This document shows positions 14,408 through 23,093 of a DNA stretch of 37,447 nucleotides, in pieces (the first letter of the stretch is position 1; each line of letters starts with the position of its first letter). The notes under the pieces were generated by a model. The model worked only from the letters and a program-made list of their open reading frames with translations, had not been told where the DNA came from and made no database searches. The translations under genes and the position numbers were made by a program. The stretch is from Lachnoclostridium sp. An14 (GTDB taxonomy: Bacteria > Bacillota > Clostridia > Lachnospirales > Lachnospiraceae). Location: the NCBI RefSeq assembly GCF_002160755.1, contig NZ_NFLE01000040.1, positions 1 through 37,447 of the forward strand, in the 5' to 3' direction.

Positions 14408-16342
14408 ATGGCGAATATCGGTATCTTTTTACCTAGGCAGAATATGTTGGAGTGTGCTGAGCGGGTAGTTCGGGAGGAGGAGCGGAGGATACGGGTAATG
14501 AGGGCCGTGAGGGACGAGGAGGCAGCGGAGGCGGCGGCAGAAGTGGCCGCGGATGGCGTCCAGGTCCTGGTGGCCCAGGGCTTTCAGGCGAGGGCCGTGA
14601 AGGAGCGGGAGATCCTCCCGGTGGTGGAGCTGCCCTTCTCCACGGCGGATCTGGGCCTGGCCGTGCGGAAGATCAGAGAACGGCTGGGGACCGAGCGTCC
14701 GGTGATCGCCTTCGTGGGGGCAGAATCCCTCTTTCCCCACCGGGAAGGTCTGGAGGAGCTGTTTGGCTTTCGGCTGCGCCTTTACGGGGCGAGCGGTCCG
14801 GAGGAAGTGCCAAAGCTCATCCGGAAGGCGGCTTTTGAGGGGGCGGACGGCCTGGCTTTAGATGTGGGGGATGAGCAGGATGAATTTCGGATCCAGGCGG
14901 CAGAGGAGAGTTTCCCCGGCGCCTGGGTCCAAATAGAGACGGGGACGGATTCCATCCGGGCAGCCCTGGACGGGGCGGAACGCCTGGGAGAAAGCCTGGA
15001 GCGGGAGCGAAACAACAGCGCCCGGCTCACGGCCATCCTGGATCTGTCCTTTAACGGCGTGATCCGTTTAAACAACCGCCGGGAGATCGTGGCGGTAAAC
15101 CGGGTAATCGAGACAGTATTGGGAAAGAAGGCAGCGGAGGTAGTGGGGACACCGGTGGAAAAGGTAATGCAGGGGATCGACAGGGACAGCATTGAGGAGA
15201 TTTTAAACGGGGGACAGGAGCTTTTTGCCGGCTCCGTAAACGTAAACGGGGCGGTGCTTCTGGTGGCCGGAGCCCCTCTGTGGCTGGGAAATGAGATCAA
15301 CGGGGCCGTGCTCATCTGCCGCCGGGTCCGCGCAGAGGATGGGGCGGAGAAAAAGAGGCGGGAGGACCGGGAGAGCTCCGGCTACGTGGCAGTTGGAAAT
15401 TTTGACCAGATCGCCCGCACCGGCCCGGCGATGAGGCGCTGTATGCAGACGGCCCGCCTCTACGCCTGCTCCCGCAGCCCCATTCTCCTGCGGGGGGAAA
15501 CGGGCACGGAGGTGGAGCTGTTCGCGGAGGCCATCCACAACAACAGCGTCCAGAAAAACGGTCCCTTCGTGACTGTAAACTGCGGCGCCGTCCCGGAGGA
15601 GGAACAGGCGGCCGTCCTGTTCGGAAAATATGACTTAAGGCACAAGGAGTGGGAGACGGAAGGGGCTATGGGAGCCGCCTCCTGCGGGACGGTATTTCTC
15701 CAGGAGGTGGAGCGGCTCTCCCCGGGAAACCAGTTTCTCCTGCTCGCGGCCATTTCCAGGCAGATGTACTGGAACCGGGAATCCATGGTGCGGAGAAACC
15801 TTTCGGTGCGGGTCATCGCCTCCTCCCAGGAGGAGCTGGAGCCGTTGGTGAGCCGCGGACAGTTCCGCCGGGACCTCTACCATCTGCTTAGGGCCATGGA
15901 GCTTCGCATCCCCCCGCTGCGGGAGGATCGGGAGGAGATCTCCCGCCTGGCCAGGGCCTATGTGGGCGGCTACCTGGAGCGGTATTCCAAATATATGGAG
16001 GTGGACGAGGCGGCATACCTGGCCCTGGAGCAATTTCCATGGGAGGGGAACCTATTGCAGCTGGACCGGTTCTGCGAGCGCCTGGTGTTAGGCTCCAGGC
16101 GGAGGCGGATCGACGAAAGCTTTATGAGAACGCTGATGGAGGAGCTGTATCCGGAGCCGGAGACAGAGGAAAATGAAAGAAAACCAGCCCTCTGGCGGGA
16201 TCCGGAGGCGGAAACCATCGCCAGAGCGCTGGAAGAATGCGCCGGCAACCGGGCCAGGGCGGCCCAGAGCTTAGGGATCAGCGTGACCACCCTGTGGCGC
16301 AGGATGAAGAAATACGGAATTTCCGAAAAATACGGAGTGTGA
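14408..16342 (+). CDS. PrpR-N/PAS/AAA+/Fis regulator with degenerate sigma54-activator motifs
   Basis: A 644-residue regulator. An N-terminal PrpR-type sensor domain (about 1-190) precedes a PAS domain (about 205-310), an AAA+ region (about 335-560) and a C-terminal Fis helix-turn-helix (about 600-640, ARAAQSLGISVTTLWRRMKK). The AAA+ region is eroded. Walker A reads GETGTEVE, without the Gly-Lys of GETGTGKE. The GAFTGA loop that touches sigma54 is not recognisable. Walker B reads CGTVFLQEVERL, with Gln where Asp is expected. It probably binds DNA but cannot work as a normal sigma54 ATPase. The ATG at 14408 follows AGAGGAAG; the in-frame ATG at 14381 has no such site. Confidence 0.85.
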   Translation: MANIGIFLPRQNMLECAERVVREEERRIRVMRAVRDEEAAEAAAEVAADGVQVLVAQGFQARAVKEREILPVVELPFSTADLGLAVRKIRERLGTERPVIAFVGAESLFPHREGLEELFGFRLRLYGASGPEEVPKLIRKAAFEGADGLALDVGDEQDEFRIQAAEESFPGAWVQIETGTDSIRAALDGAERLGESLERERNNSARLTAILDLSFNGVIRLNNRREIVAVNRVIETVLGKKAAEVVGTPVEKVMQGIDRDSIEEILNGGQELFAGSVNVNGAVLLVAGAPLWLGNEINGAVLICRRVRAEDGAEKKRREDRESSGYVAVGNFDQIARTGPAMRRCMQTARLYACSRSPILLRGETGTEVELFAEAIHNNSVQKNGPFVTVNCGAVPEEEQAAVLFGKYDLRHKEWETEGAMGAASCGTVFLQEVERLSPGNQFLLLAAISRQMYWNRESMVRRNLSVRVIASSQEELEPLVSRGQFRRDLYHLLRAMELRIPPLREDREEISRLARAYVGGYLERYSKYMEVDEAAYLALEQFPWEGNLLQLDRFCERLVLGSRRRRIDESFMRTLMEELYPEPETEENERKPALWRDPEAETIARALEECAGNRARAAQSLGISVTTLWRRMKKYGISEKYGV

Positions 16343-16362
16343 TGGCGGCCGCCGGTCCGGGA

Positions 16363-17682
16363 TCATTTCCCGGAGCCGGATTGGGCCGCCTTTGCCCGTT
16401 CCTTATTCAGCTGACTGCTTAAAAGCTTGTCTAAGTAGATGGACTTAAACTGCTTGCTGGCCAGGGCCTGCTTTAAAGGCGGCATTTTTAAGATCGCCCC
16501 GAAGATCTGGGCCATGGCCCGGTGGTTGGCAAAATACTCGTCGTCAAAGAGTAGGTTTTGCAGGGTGCCCTTTTCGATGGCCTGGAGGACGAACCGGTGG
16601 GTGCTGTTGACCGGGGTGATGATCTGGATGGGGCGCCGCTCTAAATGGATGGCCTTGGTGGGACAGTTTCTGGCGCAGACGCCGCAGCCTAAACACATTT
16701 CTTCATTTACTACCGCCCGCTTTTTGCCGGTGGTTTCCTCCGTCACCATCCGGATGGCGCCGATGGGGCAGACCTTGGCGCATTTTCCGCAGCCCACGCA
16801 GGTGTCTTCCGTGACCTTGGGAATGTAGTTTGTGGTGGCCACCGGCTGGGCGGGGGCGAACCGGCGGGCGGCCTGGAGGGCCTCACAGCAGCAGCCGCAG
16901 CAGTTGCAGATGAAGGCGGGATTTTCCCGGACATTTTCCCCGATCTGCACCAGATTGGCGGCGTAGGAGCGCTCCAGGGCGTCCAGGGCCTCCTCCTTGG
17001 AAATCAGCTTGGCGTGGCCGCCGTGTTCCGCCAGGGAACGGGCCACGTTTCCGAAGGTGAGGCACACGTCCCAGGGGGCGTCGATCTCGCAGGGGTGTCC
17101 CGCGTGGAACGCCTTGTGGCGGCAGTAGCATAAGCCCAGGCCGATGTACTCCGCCTCCTCCACGATGTGGGTGGCCCGCTCGTAGTCTAGGATGTGGTTC
17201 ATCTGGTCGTTGGTGAGCACCGGCTCCTGGACGTAGACACGGCCCAGCTTTGTCTCCGTGGCGTAGAATAAGTCCTTTACGAAGTCCTCCTCCACGTTCA
17301 TGTACTGGTAGTAGAGCTCACTTAAATATTTCTGGTCAATGTCTCCCCGGGTCCGCATGAGGGCGAACTCGATGAACCCGGCCATAGGCGGCGGCATCAC
17401 AAATTTGCGCACGCCGTTGTGCTCTGAGTCCACTAACAGGGCTTTTTCGCACAGGTGATCCAGCACTCTTTCCGCCTTCGCCTCGGAAGTATTCCAGATG
17501 CGGGCGGCCCGCTTGATGGTAAAGGGGCGGACGGGCAGCATGGCCATGACTTTCGCTTCTTTTTCTGTAAACAGCACCTGGAGGATCTTATAGAAGGTCT
17601 CCGAGGCGGGAGCGCCCTGGGTAAACCAGTTGATCCGCTCCTCCAGGCTCTTGTAGGCATTTTTCGAGGTGATATGTCCCAT
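16363..17682 (-). CDS. 4Fe-4S ferredoxin-type protein with winged-helix-like N-terminus
   Basis: A 439-residue protein. Residues 1-110 look like a winged-helix domain (FTIKRAARIWNTSEAKAERV). The middle part has a YCRHKAFHAGHPC motif and a cysteine-rich CNCCGCCCEAL block. Two CxxCxxCxxxCP ferredoxin clusters follow (CVGCGKCAKVCP near 291 and CLGCGVCARNCP near 322). It should be a cytosolic Fe-S electron carrier or sensor, and its partner is unknown. GAGAGGAG precedes the ATG. It converges on the PrpR-like regulator, with 20 bases between the stops. Confidence 0.82.
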   Translation of the reverse strand: MGHITSKNAYKSLEERINWFTQGAPASETFYKILQVLFTEKEAKVMAMLPVRPFTIKRAARIWNTSEAKAERVLDHLCEKALLVDSEHNGVRKFVMPPPMAGFIEFALMRTRGDIDQKYLSELYYQYMNVEEDFVKDLFYATETKLGRVYVQEPVLTNDQMNHILDYERATHIVEEAEYIGLGLCYCRHKAFHAGHPCEIDAPWDVCLTFGNVARSLAEHGGHAKLISKEEALDALERSYAANLVQIGENVRENPAFICNCCGCCCEALQAARRFAPAQPVATTNYIPKVTEDTCVGCGKCAKVCPIGAIRMVTEETTGKKRAVVNEEMCLGCGVCARNCPTKAIHLERRPIQIITPVNSTHRFVLQAIEKGTLQNLLFDDEYFANHRAMAQIFGAILKMPPLKQALASKQFKSIYLDKLLSSQLNKERAKAAQSGSGK

Positions 17683-17735
17683 AGTATTGCTCCTCTCATG
17701 ATCATTTTGGGAAAATAAACGGTTCCCGCCATATG

Positions 17736-17768
17736 AAAAAAAGCCCGGTGCGGAGGCCGCGGCCGGGC
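17736..17768 (-). terminator. Terminator of the MarR-MATE operon
   Basis: On the minus strand GCCCGG (17763-17768) pairs with CCGGGC (17743-17748) and is followed by seven T residues. It lies about 110 bases after the MATE stop, beyond the tandem hairpins. Confidence 0.75.
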
Positions 17769-17782
17769 GGTTACAGTATTCC

Positions 17783-17888
17783 CATTATACCACGTGCACT
17801 AAATTCGTGAAAGACCTCATTAAGTGCCCGGGTATATGTTCTCACTAGGCTCGTGAAAGACCTCGCCAAGTGTTCACATTATACCACG
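17783..17888 (-). repeat. Tandem 46-bp hairpin repeats flanked by 12-bp direct repeats
   Basis: CATTATACCACG occurs at 17783-17794 and at 17877-17888; the second copy holds the MATE stop codon. Between them two 30-nt units (17797-17826 and 17843-17872) share the loop TCGTGAAAGACCTC. The stem ends differ but stay paired: CACTA-AAT with ATT-AAGTG in one, CACTA-GGC with GCC-AAGTG in the other. The compensating changes support a real stem-loop in the MATE 3' untranslated region. Confidence 0.6.
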
Positions 17889-19267
17889 TTTTTTTTCTGC
17901 GCGAAAGGCCTTAAGGCTTTCCGGAACTGGAAATAAAACAGGGTGGCGGTGAAGGTCACCGCGAGGATGTCAGCGATGGGCTCCGCCATATAAATGGCGC
18001 GGGTCTGGGCCTCCGGGCTGGAGGAAAACAGCAGGGGCATGGCGTAAATCAGGGGGATCAGCAGCACAAATTTCCGCACCACCGCCACGGCGATGGAAGC
18101 CTTGGCGTTTCCCAGGGAGTTGAAGGTCATCTGGCAGGCCATCTGTACGCCGAACAGGAACATCCCCGCCATATAGATCCGCAGGGCCCCGCTGGAAAAC
18201 TCCACCAGCTCCGGGTTGGAGGTGAAAATGCCGGCAAAAAGATGGGGCGCCAGCTCCACGGAGAGCCACAGCAGAAGGCTGTAGATCACGCTGCATTTCA
18301 GGAGCAGGAAGAATGCGTCCTTCACCCGCTTGCCGTTTCCCGCCCCGTAGTTGTAGCTGATGATGGGCTGGGCGCCCTGGCCCAGGCCCTGGAGGGGCAG
18401 CATGGCAAACTGCATCACACTGCTTAGGATGGTCATGGCCCCCACGGCGATGTCGCCGCCGTACTTTAACAGGGAGGAGTTAAAGCAGACGGAGAGGATG
18501 CTCTCGCTGGTCTGCATAATAAAGGTGGCCAGCCCCAGGGCCACGCAGGGGAGAATGACGGGGGCGCTTAACCTCAGATTTTCCCTGCGAATCCGCAGCA
18601 CCGTCTTCTTCCCAAAGAGGAAGGCCAGCACCCAGATACAGGACACCGCCTGGGAGAGAATGGTGGCCAGGGCCGCGCCGGGTACGCCCATGTCAAACAC
18701 GAAGATAAATACCGGGTCCAGCACGATGTTGCAGACGGCTCCGATGAGGACGGAGAGCATTCCCGTTTTCGCGAATCCCTGGGCGGTGATAAAGGCATTC
18801 ATGCCCAGGGTGAGCTGGACGAAAAGGGTGCCGCAGGCGTAGATATTCATGTAGCTCACGGCGTAGCCGATGGTGTTTTCGCTGGCTCCGAAGGTCAGGA
18901 GCAGCGGGCGGCTCCAGACAAGGAGGACGGCCGTAAGTCCCAGGGAGATAAGAACCAGCAGGGCGAAACAGTTTCCAAGGATGCTTTCCGCTGTCTTCTG
19001 ATCATTTTTCCCCATGTAGATGGAGGCTCTGGGGGAACCGCCGTAGCCCACCAGGGAGGCGAAGGCGGATACCACCATAATGATGGGCATACAGACCCCC
19101 ACTCCCGTCAGGGCCATGGCTCCCTCCCCGGGGATGTGGCCGATGTAGATCCGGTCCACGATGTTGTAGAGCATATTGATGAGCTGGGCGGCTACGGTGG
19201 GAAGGGCCAGTTTGGCTAAAAGGCCGCCGATGGGCTCTGTGCCGAGAAATGTTTTGCTGTCTGCCAT
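17879..19267 (-). CDS. MATE family multidrug efflux transporter
   Basis: A 462-residue, 12-helix transporter of the NorM/MepA type, exporting cationic drugs or metabolites against a Na+ or H+ gradient. Two similar six-helix halves are visible, with MepA-like motifs (KLALPTVAAQLINMLYNIVDRIYIGH at the start, GLGQGAQPIISYNYGAG in the second half). The ATG at 19267 follows AAAGGAAATGAT. An upstream ATG at 19312 would overlap the MarR gene and is less likely. It is four bases downstream of the MarR stop, so regulator and pump form an operon. Confidence 0.92.
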   Translation of the reverse strand: MADSKTFLGTEPIGGLLAKLALPTVAAQLINMLYNIVDRIYIGHIPGEGAMALTGVGVCMPIIMVVSAFASLVGYGGSPRASIYMGKNDQKTAESILGNCFALLVLISLGLTAVLLVWSRPLLLTFGASENTIGYAVSYMNIYACGTLFVQLTLGMNAFITAQGFAKTGMLSVLIGAVCNIVLDPVFIFVFDMGVPGAALATILSQAVSCIWVLAFLFGKKTVLRIRRENLRLSAPVILPCVALGLATFIMQTSESILSVCFNSSLLKYGGDIAVGAMTILSSVMQFAMLPLQGLGQGAQPIISYNYGAGNGKRVKDAFFLLLKCSVIYSLLLWLSVELAPHLFAGIFTSNPELVEFSSGALRIYMAGMFLFGVQMACQMTFNSLGNAKASIAVAVVRKFVLLIPLIYAMPLLFSSSPEAQTRAIYMAEPIADILAVTFTATLFYFQFRKALRPFAQKKNVV

Positions 19268-19271
19268 AATA

Positions 19272-19718
19272 TCATTTCCTTTCTGCCGAAGTATATTTTT
19301 CCGCGTTTTCAAACAGCCGGTGGTTTAGGCTGGCGTAGAGGAGGCGCTCCTCTCTGGAAAAGCCCTCAAAGAGGCGCTCCTGAAACTGCCCTCTGGCGCC
19401 GGAGATGGCCTCCATGACCGGTTCCGCCTCCGGCGTCAGGGAGAGGTGGATCAGCCTGCGGTCCCTTGTATCCGGGGTTCTGGTTAAAAATCCCTTTTGA
19501 ATCAGGGTTTCCACCGCCTGGGAGACGTTTCCCTTCTGCAGCATCCGCAGCTCCACAATGTCCCTGGCGGTGTCCTTGCCGGGATTGTTGTGAAGAAAGG
19601 CGATGATGTCCGTTTCGATCTGGGTCAGGCCGTACTGGGCGCAGACCTGGCGGATCATGGTTTCATAAAGCCGGATCATCCGGCGGATGCCTAAGAGCAG
19701 CTCGGTATTTTGGGGCAT
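19272..19718 (-). CDS. MarR family transcriptional regulator
   Basis: A 148-residue winged-helix regulator with the MarR pattern. The recognition region contains ARDIVELRMLQKGNVSQAVE (about 63-82), and the wing contains GFLTRTPDTRDRRLIHLSLT (about 89-108). It is the first gene of an operon with the MATE pump, so it most likely represses the pump until a drug-like ligand binds. The ATG at 19718 is chosen because AGGAGGAA lies nine bases upstream; an in-frame ATG at 19748 lacks a ribosome site. Confidence 0.92.
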   Translation of the reverse strand: MPQNTELLLGIRRMIRLYETMIRQVCAQYGLTQIETDIIAFLHNNPGKDTARDIVELRMLQKGNVSQAVETLIQKGFLTRTPDTRDRRLIHLSLTPEAEPVMEAISGARGQFQERLFEGFSREERLLYASLNHRLFENAEKYTSAERK

Positions 19719-19784
19719 AGACAGGTTCCTCCTCTGAGTTTGATTCACAAAAAGTTCTTTTTAAAACTGTTCTGACAAGAAACA

Positions 19785-19813
19785 ATTATAGCGCGGGGGA
19801 TGGGAAATGGCAA
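19785..19813 (-). promoter_or_regulatory. Promoter of the MarR-MATE operon
   Basis: On the minus strand TTGCCA (19808-19813), a 17-base spacer and TATAAT (19785-19790) form a near-consensus promoter about 65 bases upstream of the MarR start. Confidence 0.7.
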
Positions 19814-19842
19814 GAGGGAACATGAAATAAAAATGTTACATC

Positions 19843-20053
19843 ATGACCGAAGGCTCATTTTATATAACGGTCTCATTGCCGCCGGAAAGGTGTTTCCCCC
19901 ATCTGGAGGAAATGGACACTTCCTGCCAGGAACGGCTGAAAATCGTTGAAAAAGCCATGATGCAGCAAACGGGTGTCACAGAAACCCGGAAGGTTGCCGT
20001 CCAGATGGCATAAGATGCGTTTCATGAACTCTATCCGCAGCAGGGCCGAAAAA
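19843..20053 (+). pseudogene. tnpV: Broken tnpV-like transposon gene remnant
   Basis: The first frame gives 56 residues. Segments such as PHLEEMDTSCQERL and QQTGVTETRKVAVQMA resemble TnpV, a small accessory protein of clostridial transposons (usual pattern L..ID..A.ER...GVTE.LKA..QM.WV..MNSIR). A stop then interrupts it, and the match continues one base out of register as WHKMRFMNSIRSRAEK. The usual N-terminus is missing. It marks an old transposon insertion at the edge of the SigI-CotH cluster. The assignment rests on remembered family patterns. Confidence 0.55.
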
Positions 20054-20095
20054 AGCCCCTGCTGCCGGAAAACAGAACCGGAAACAGGGGCTTTT
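20037..20095 (+). terminator. Overlapping alternative hairpins after the tnpV remnant
   Basis: GCAGCAGGG (20037-20045) can pair with CCCTGCTGC (20057-20065). The overlapping segment AAAAGCCCCTG (20051-20061) can instead pair with CAGGGGCTTTT (20085-20095) to give a terminator ending in TTTT. The two folds exclude each other, as in attenuators. No gene is recognisable from here to 20229. Confidence 0.5.
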
Positions 20096-20229
20096 GTATA
20101 TAGGAGAATTCTGTCAGGTTATCCGGAATTTTCCAGCCAGGGTAGTACCGAAAGGTACGCTGATTGGTGTGGAACGGGAGGTTAAAGTCTCCCCTTCCCA
20201 TTCCCGGAAGGCGAATTTATTTGGGATCG

Positions 20230-21693
20230 TCAATCTTTGCGGAACATGGTATTTCCATTCCGTATGCTGTCCATAGCGGCATTTTGCCTCTCCTTTGCCG
20301 ACTCCAAGTCCTTAAAATCTCCCAAATCCGTCAGAAAAACATTTGAAACGTCCACCCTGGCGCCCTGGTTTTCCTGCTGGCCCCGGATGGTGGCGGGAAT
20401 TTCCCCATCCAGCTGTCCGCGGATACTCCGTGCCCGGAGCAGGCAAACCTGTTCCAGCGTGTTCACTGCCAGCTGATGATCTTCAAAGGAGCAAAACGCA
20501 GTCGGATCTTTTTGGACATAGGGCGCGATCAATTTTTCCGCTTGCCGCAGGGTGACTTCAAATTGTCCGTTTTCAAAATATTCCGAAAGCAGCTTATGGA
20601 AATACGTATGATATTGGGCAAAATATTCAGGGTGTTTCATTATGTTGTGGTAAAGCGGGCGATTCAGCATGACCTCACCTTCTGCTGGGGTGTTAATGGG
20701 GTAGTTGATGAGGATATTGGGATCTTTTATAGGATCAGTCATGCCCAGAGCATAGGTGCCGAAGGCCAGATTGTAATCCCAGGGCAGAATACTGAGGACT
20801 CCGTTTTCCTCATACAAAAAGTAATTGTGACCGGTATGCCCCAGATAACTGTCCCAATTCATCACGAAAACCTGCACGGTGAAATAGCGCAGCACCTCGT
20901 CCACATTGATCGCGGCCTCCAGGTTTTCTCCTGACGAAAGAATCTCCAGGGCTTCAATCACCCGTTTCTGATCAGCCTCCGAAACCTTAAATTTAGCATT
21001 TTCAAAGATGCCGGGATAACTTTCCGGATTATCATCAATGTATTTCAGCGCCACATCGGCGTTTTCCGCATTCAGGGAACGGTAGTCCGGCTTATACAGT
21101 TTTCCGTAATCTCTCCCGAAATTCCGGTGGGCAAAGGCTTCTTCCGGCTCCTCAATGGCCAGGAACAGGCCCCAGTCCTCTCCGTTGACCGTCACCCAGG
21201 TATAGCTGCAAAGCGGCGTAAACACCTCCATAAACGCCATCATATCATAAGCGATATACGTTTTCAGATAGCTGTTGTCCTGAAAGGACGCGTCTAATGA
21301 GAATTTGTCCAGTCCATAGTAATTTCCGCCGTCGAGAAACTGGTCAAATTCCAGTTTAAGACTGTAGCGGGAGAGGCCGTATTCCTCTGTAAGACGCAGA
21401 GAATTGTTGCCCTTTGCCCGCAGTCCAACATTGTGAAATTTCTCTCCGTCGATTTCAACAGTGCAGGAAACGTATTCTTCCTTTTCCGCGTTCTCGACAA
21501 ATGCAGCCCAGTCCGCAATTTGAATATCAACCGTATGAACGCGGCTGTCATCAAACAGCCGGTTCGTATATCCCGGATTAGCGCTGGCTTTAGGAATTCC
21601 CAGCTGTTCCCCGAACATCATCAATATTGCGATCAGGGCCGCCAAAACTGCAGCGCCAATGCAAATCCAGTCGATGTATTTATGCTTTACCAT
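20230..21693 (-). CDS. CotH-type protein kinase family protein, membrane anchored
   Basis: A 487-residue protein of the CotH family, atypical kinases related to Fam20 that phosphorylate Ser/Thr in spore-coat proteins. One membrane helix lies near residues 9-27; the rest is extracytoplasmic or forespore-facing. Family landmarks are visible: VGLRAKGNNSLR, LDKFSLDASFQDNSYLK, and the metal-binding part HNYFLYEENG with ILPWDYNLAFG. The ATG at 21693 follows GGGATAAG and lies four bases after the DUF4956 stop. It is the last gene of the lipoprotein-VTC-DUF4956-CotH operon. The Asp/Thr-rich repeat proteins upstream are possible substrates, which is inference. Confidence 0.85.
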   Translation of the reverse strand: MVKHKYIDWICIGAAVLAALIAILMMFGEQLGIPKASANPGYTNRLFDDSRVHTVDIQIADWAAFVENAEKEEYVSCTVEIDGEKFHNVGLRAKGNNSLRLTEEYGLSRYSLKLEFDQFLDGGNYYGLDKFSLDASFQDNSYLKTYIAYDMMAFMEVFTPLCSYTWVTVNGEDWGLFLAIEEPEEAFAHRNFGRDYGKLYKPDYRSLNAENADVALKYIDDNPESYPGIFENAKFKVSEADQKRVIEALEILSSGENLEAAINVDEVLRYFTVQVFVMNWDSYLGHTGHNYFLYEENGVLSILPWDYNLAFGTYALGMTDPIKDPNILINYPINTPAEGEVMLNRPLYHNIMKHPEYFAQYHTYFHKLLSEYFENGQFEVTLRQAEKLIAPYVQKDPTAFCSFEDHQLAVNTLEQVCLLRARSIRGQLDGEIPATIRGQQENQGARVDVSNVFLTDLGDFKDLESAKERQNAAMDSIRNGNTMFRKD

Positions 21694-21697
21694 AATC

Positions 21698-22369
21698 TTA
21701 TCCCATGTAATCACCATTGTAGGAAACAAGTACGACCCGGGAAACGCCGGACATCGCTTCCAGCTCATTCACAAAGGCGCTGTTGTCGTCTCTTAGCCGG
21801 ACTTCGTAATTGAGTTCCACACAACCATGATCCACGCTTTTGCTCTTTAGGTTCAGCCGTCTGACCTGAGATTTCACGAAAATGCGTGTCTGTTCTTCCA
21901 TCTCCCTGTTTTCGCAGTGTACCACCAAAATGTATGGGGAATCTACGGTTTTCTTTTTGGAGAAAACAAACAGCACCACTCCGATAAAAATGCTTCCAAA
22001 CACCGCCAGCGGAATCAGGCCCGCCGCCAGCACAATCCCTACGGCGATGGCCCAGAATAGGAAAGCAATATCCATGGGTTCCTTAATAGCCGTGCGGAAA
22101 CGGACAATGGACAATGCGCCCACCATGCCCAGGGACAGCACAACATTGCTCACTACCGCCAGAATCAGTAACGTGGTGATAAGGGATAAGGCAATGAGCG
22201 TCACGCCGAAACTCGCCGAGTACATTACCCCGCTGTAACTTTTCTTATAGATGAAAAAGATGAACAATCCCAGCAGGAAAGCCAGGGTCAATGCAATTAT
22301 CATATCCAACATGGAGATTCCGGTGATGTTCTCTAAAAAGCTGGATTTAAAAATATCCTGAAAAGTCAT
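21698..22369 (-). CDS. DUF4956 membrane protein
   Basis: A 223-residue protein with four membrane helices in the first 130 residues (for example MIIALTLAFLLGLFIFFIY and VGIVLAAGLIPLAVFGSIFI) and the family signature GALSIVRFRTAIKEP between helices. A soluble C-terminal domain of about 90 residues follows. The function is not established. Relatives are often encoded next to VTC-type polyphosphate polymerases, as here. One reasonable idea is that it forms the membrane path for the polymer. The ATG at 22369 follows AAAGGATAG, 22 bases after the VTC gene stop. Confidence 0.85.
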   Translation of the reverse strand: MTFQDIFKSSFLENITGISMLDMIIALTLAFLLGLFIFFIYKKSYSGVMYSASFGVTLIALSLITTLLILAVVSNVVLSLGMVGALSIVRFRTAIKEPMDIAFLFWAIAVGIVLAAGLIPLAVFGSIFIGVVLFVFSKKKTVDSPYILVVHCENREMEEQTRIFVKSQVRRLNLKSKSVDHGCVELNYEVRLRDDNSAFVNELEAMSGVSRVVLVSYNGDYMG

Positions 22370-22391
22370 GGCAGCTATCCTTTCTATTTTT

Positions 22392-23093
22392 TCAGTCGTA
22401 CCGCCGGCACAGGGCATATTTGGAGCAGGCTGCTGCCTGTCTTCCCGGTATTTGTACCGCCATGCGGACAATCTCTGGCAAAAACGCGTCGAATTTAACC
22501 TCCAGCACGGTGCCGGGCTCCATGGCGCGCAGATAAAAATTATCCGCGTTTAAAAAATCCACATTTCCAAGGCCAGTGCGGATGTCTCGGTCTAAGGTAA
22601 TCCGCACATTGCCTGGTGCATAGAGAAAGGCTTCCCGGCAGTAACGGACGATGGTCTTGGGCCGCAGCCATTTCCCCTTTAATTTACTGTAAAGTTCTAT
22701 AAAAAGCGGTTCGTCTGAATCCAGCAGGAATTCATAGCTGCCGGAAAGCAGTTTCTCTGCCTGTACCGCTGTTATCCGGGCGCTGCACTTGCCGCACAGG
22801 CCATTTATCTTGTACTTCTTTTCCAGCCGGATAAAGGAAGTATCTGTTCCGTAGTACCGCAGGCGGAATTTTTCCCGCCGGTTGACTCCGGCGATTTTCT
22901 CCCATAAAGCACTATCATAAGGCGTATCAAAGTATAAGCTGGTCACCTGGTATGTACCGTCCGGCCCGGCATACTTATCCCGGGGGAACAAATTTTTGAG
23001 CCTTTGGGAAAGCACCAGATCTTCCCGCAGGTTGATCTGGTGTTTCAGCTCATGGCGAAGGGAAACGGTTTTTAAAGGATCAATCGTCGTCAT
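22392..23093 (-). CDS. VTC-domain polyphosphate polymerase-type protein
   Basis: About 233 residues forming one VTC/triphosphate-tunnel domain, as in the catalytic part of yeast Vtc4, which makes polyphosphate from ATP. Tunnel-lining motifs are visible: RHELKH, SLYFDTPYDSALWEKI, REKFRLRYYG, RLEKKYK, KTIVRYCREAF, RITLDRDIR and LEVKFDAFLP. No SPX or membrane domain is attached; the next gene (DUF4956) may supply the membrane part. The start is uncertain. ATGs at 23093, 23102 and 23108 all lie inside the 3' end of the lipoprotein gene in another frame, with no strong ribosome site, so translation is probably coupled. Confidence 0.85.
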   Translation of the reverse strand: MTTIDPLKTVSLRHELKHQINLREDLVLSQRLKNLFPRDKYAGPDGTYQVTSLYFDTPYDSALWEKIAGVNRREKFRLRYYGTDTSFIRLEKKYKINGLCGKCSARITAVQAEKLLSGSYEFLLDSDEPLFIELYSKLKGKWLRPKTIVRYCREAFLYAPGNVRITLDRDIRTGLGNVDFLNADNFYLRAMEPGTVLEVKFDAFLPEIVRMAVQIPGRQAAACSKYALCRRYD

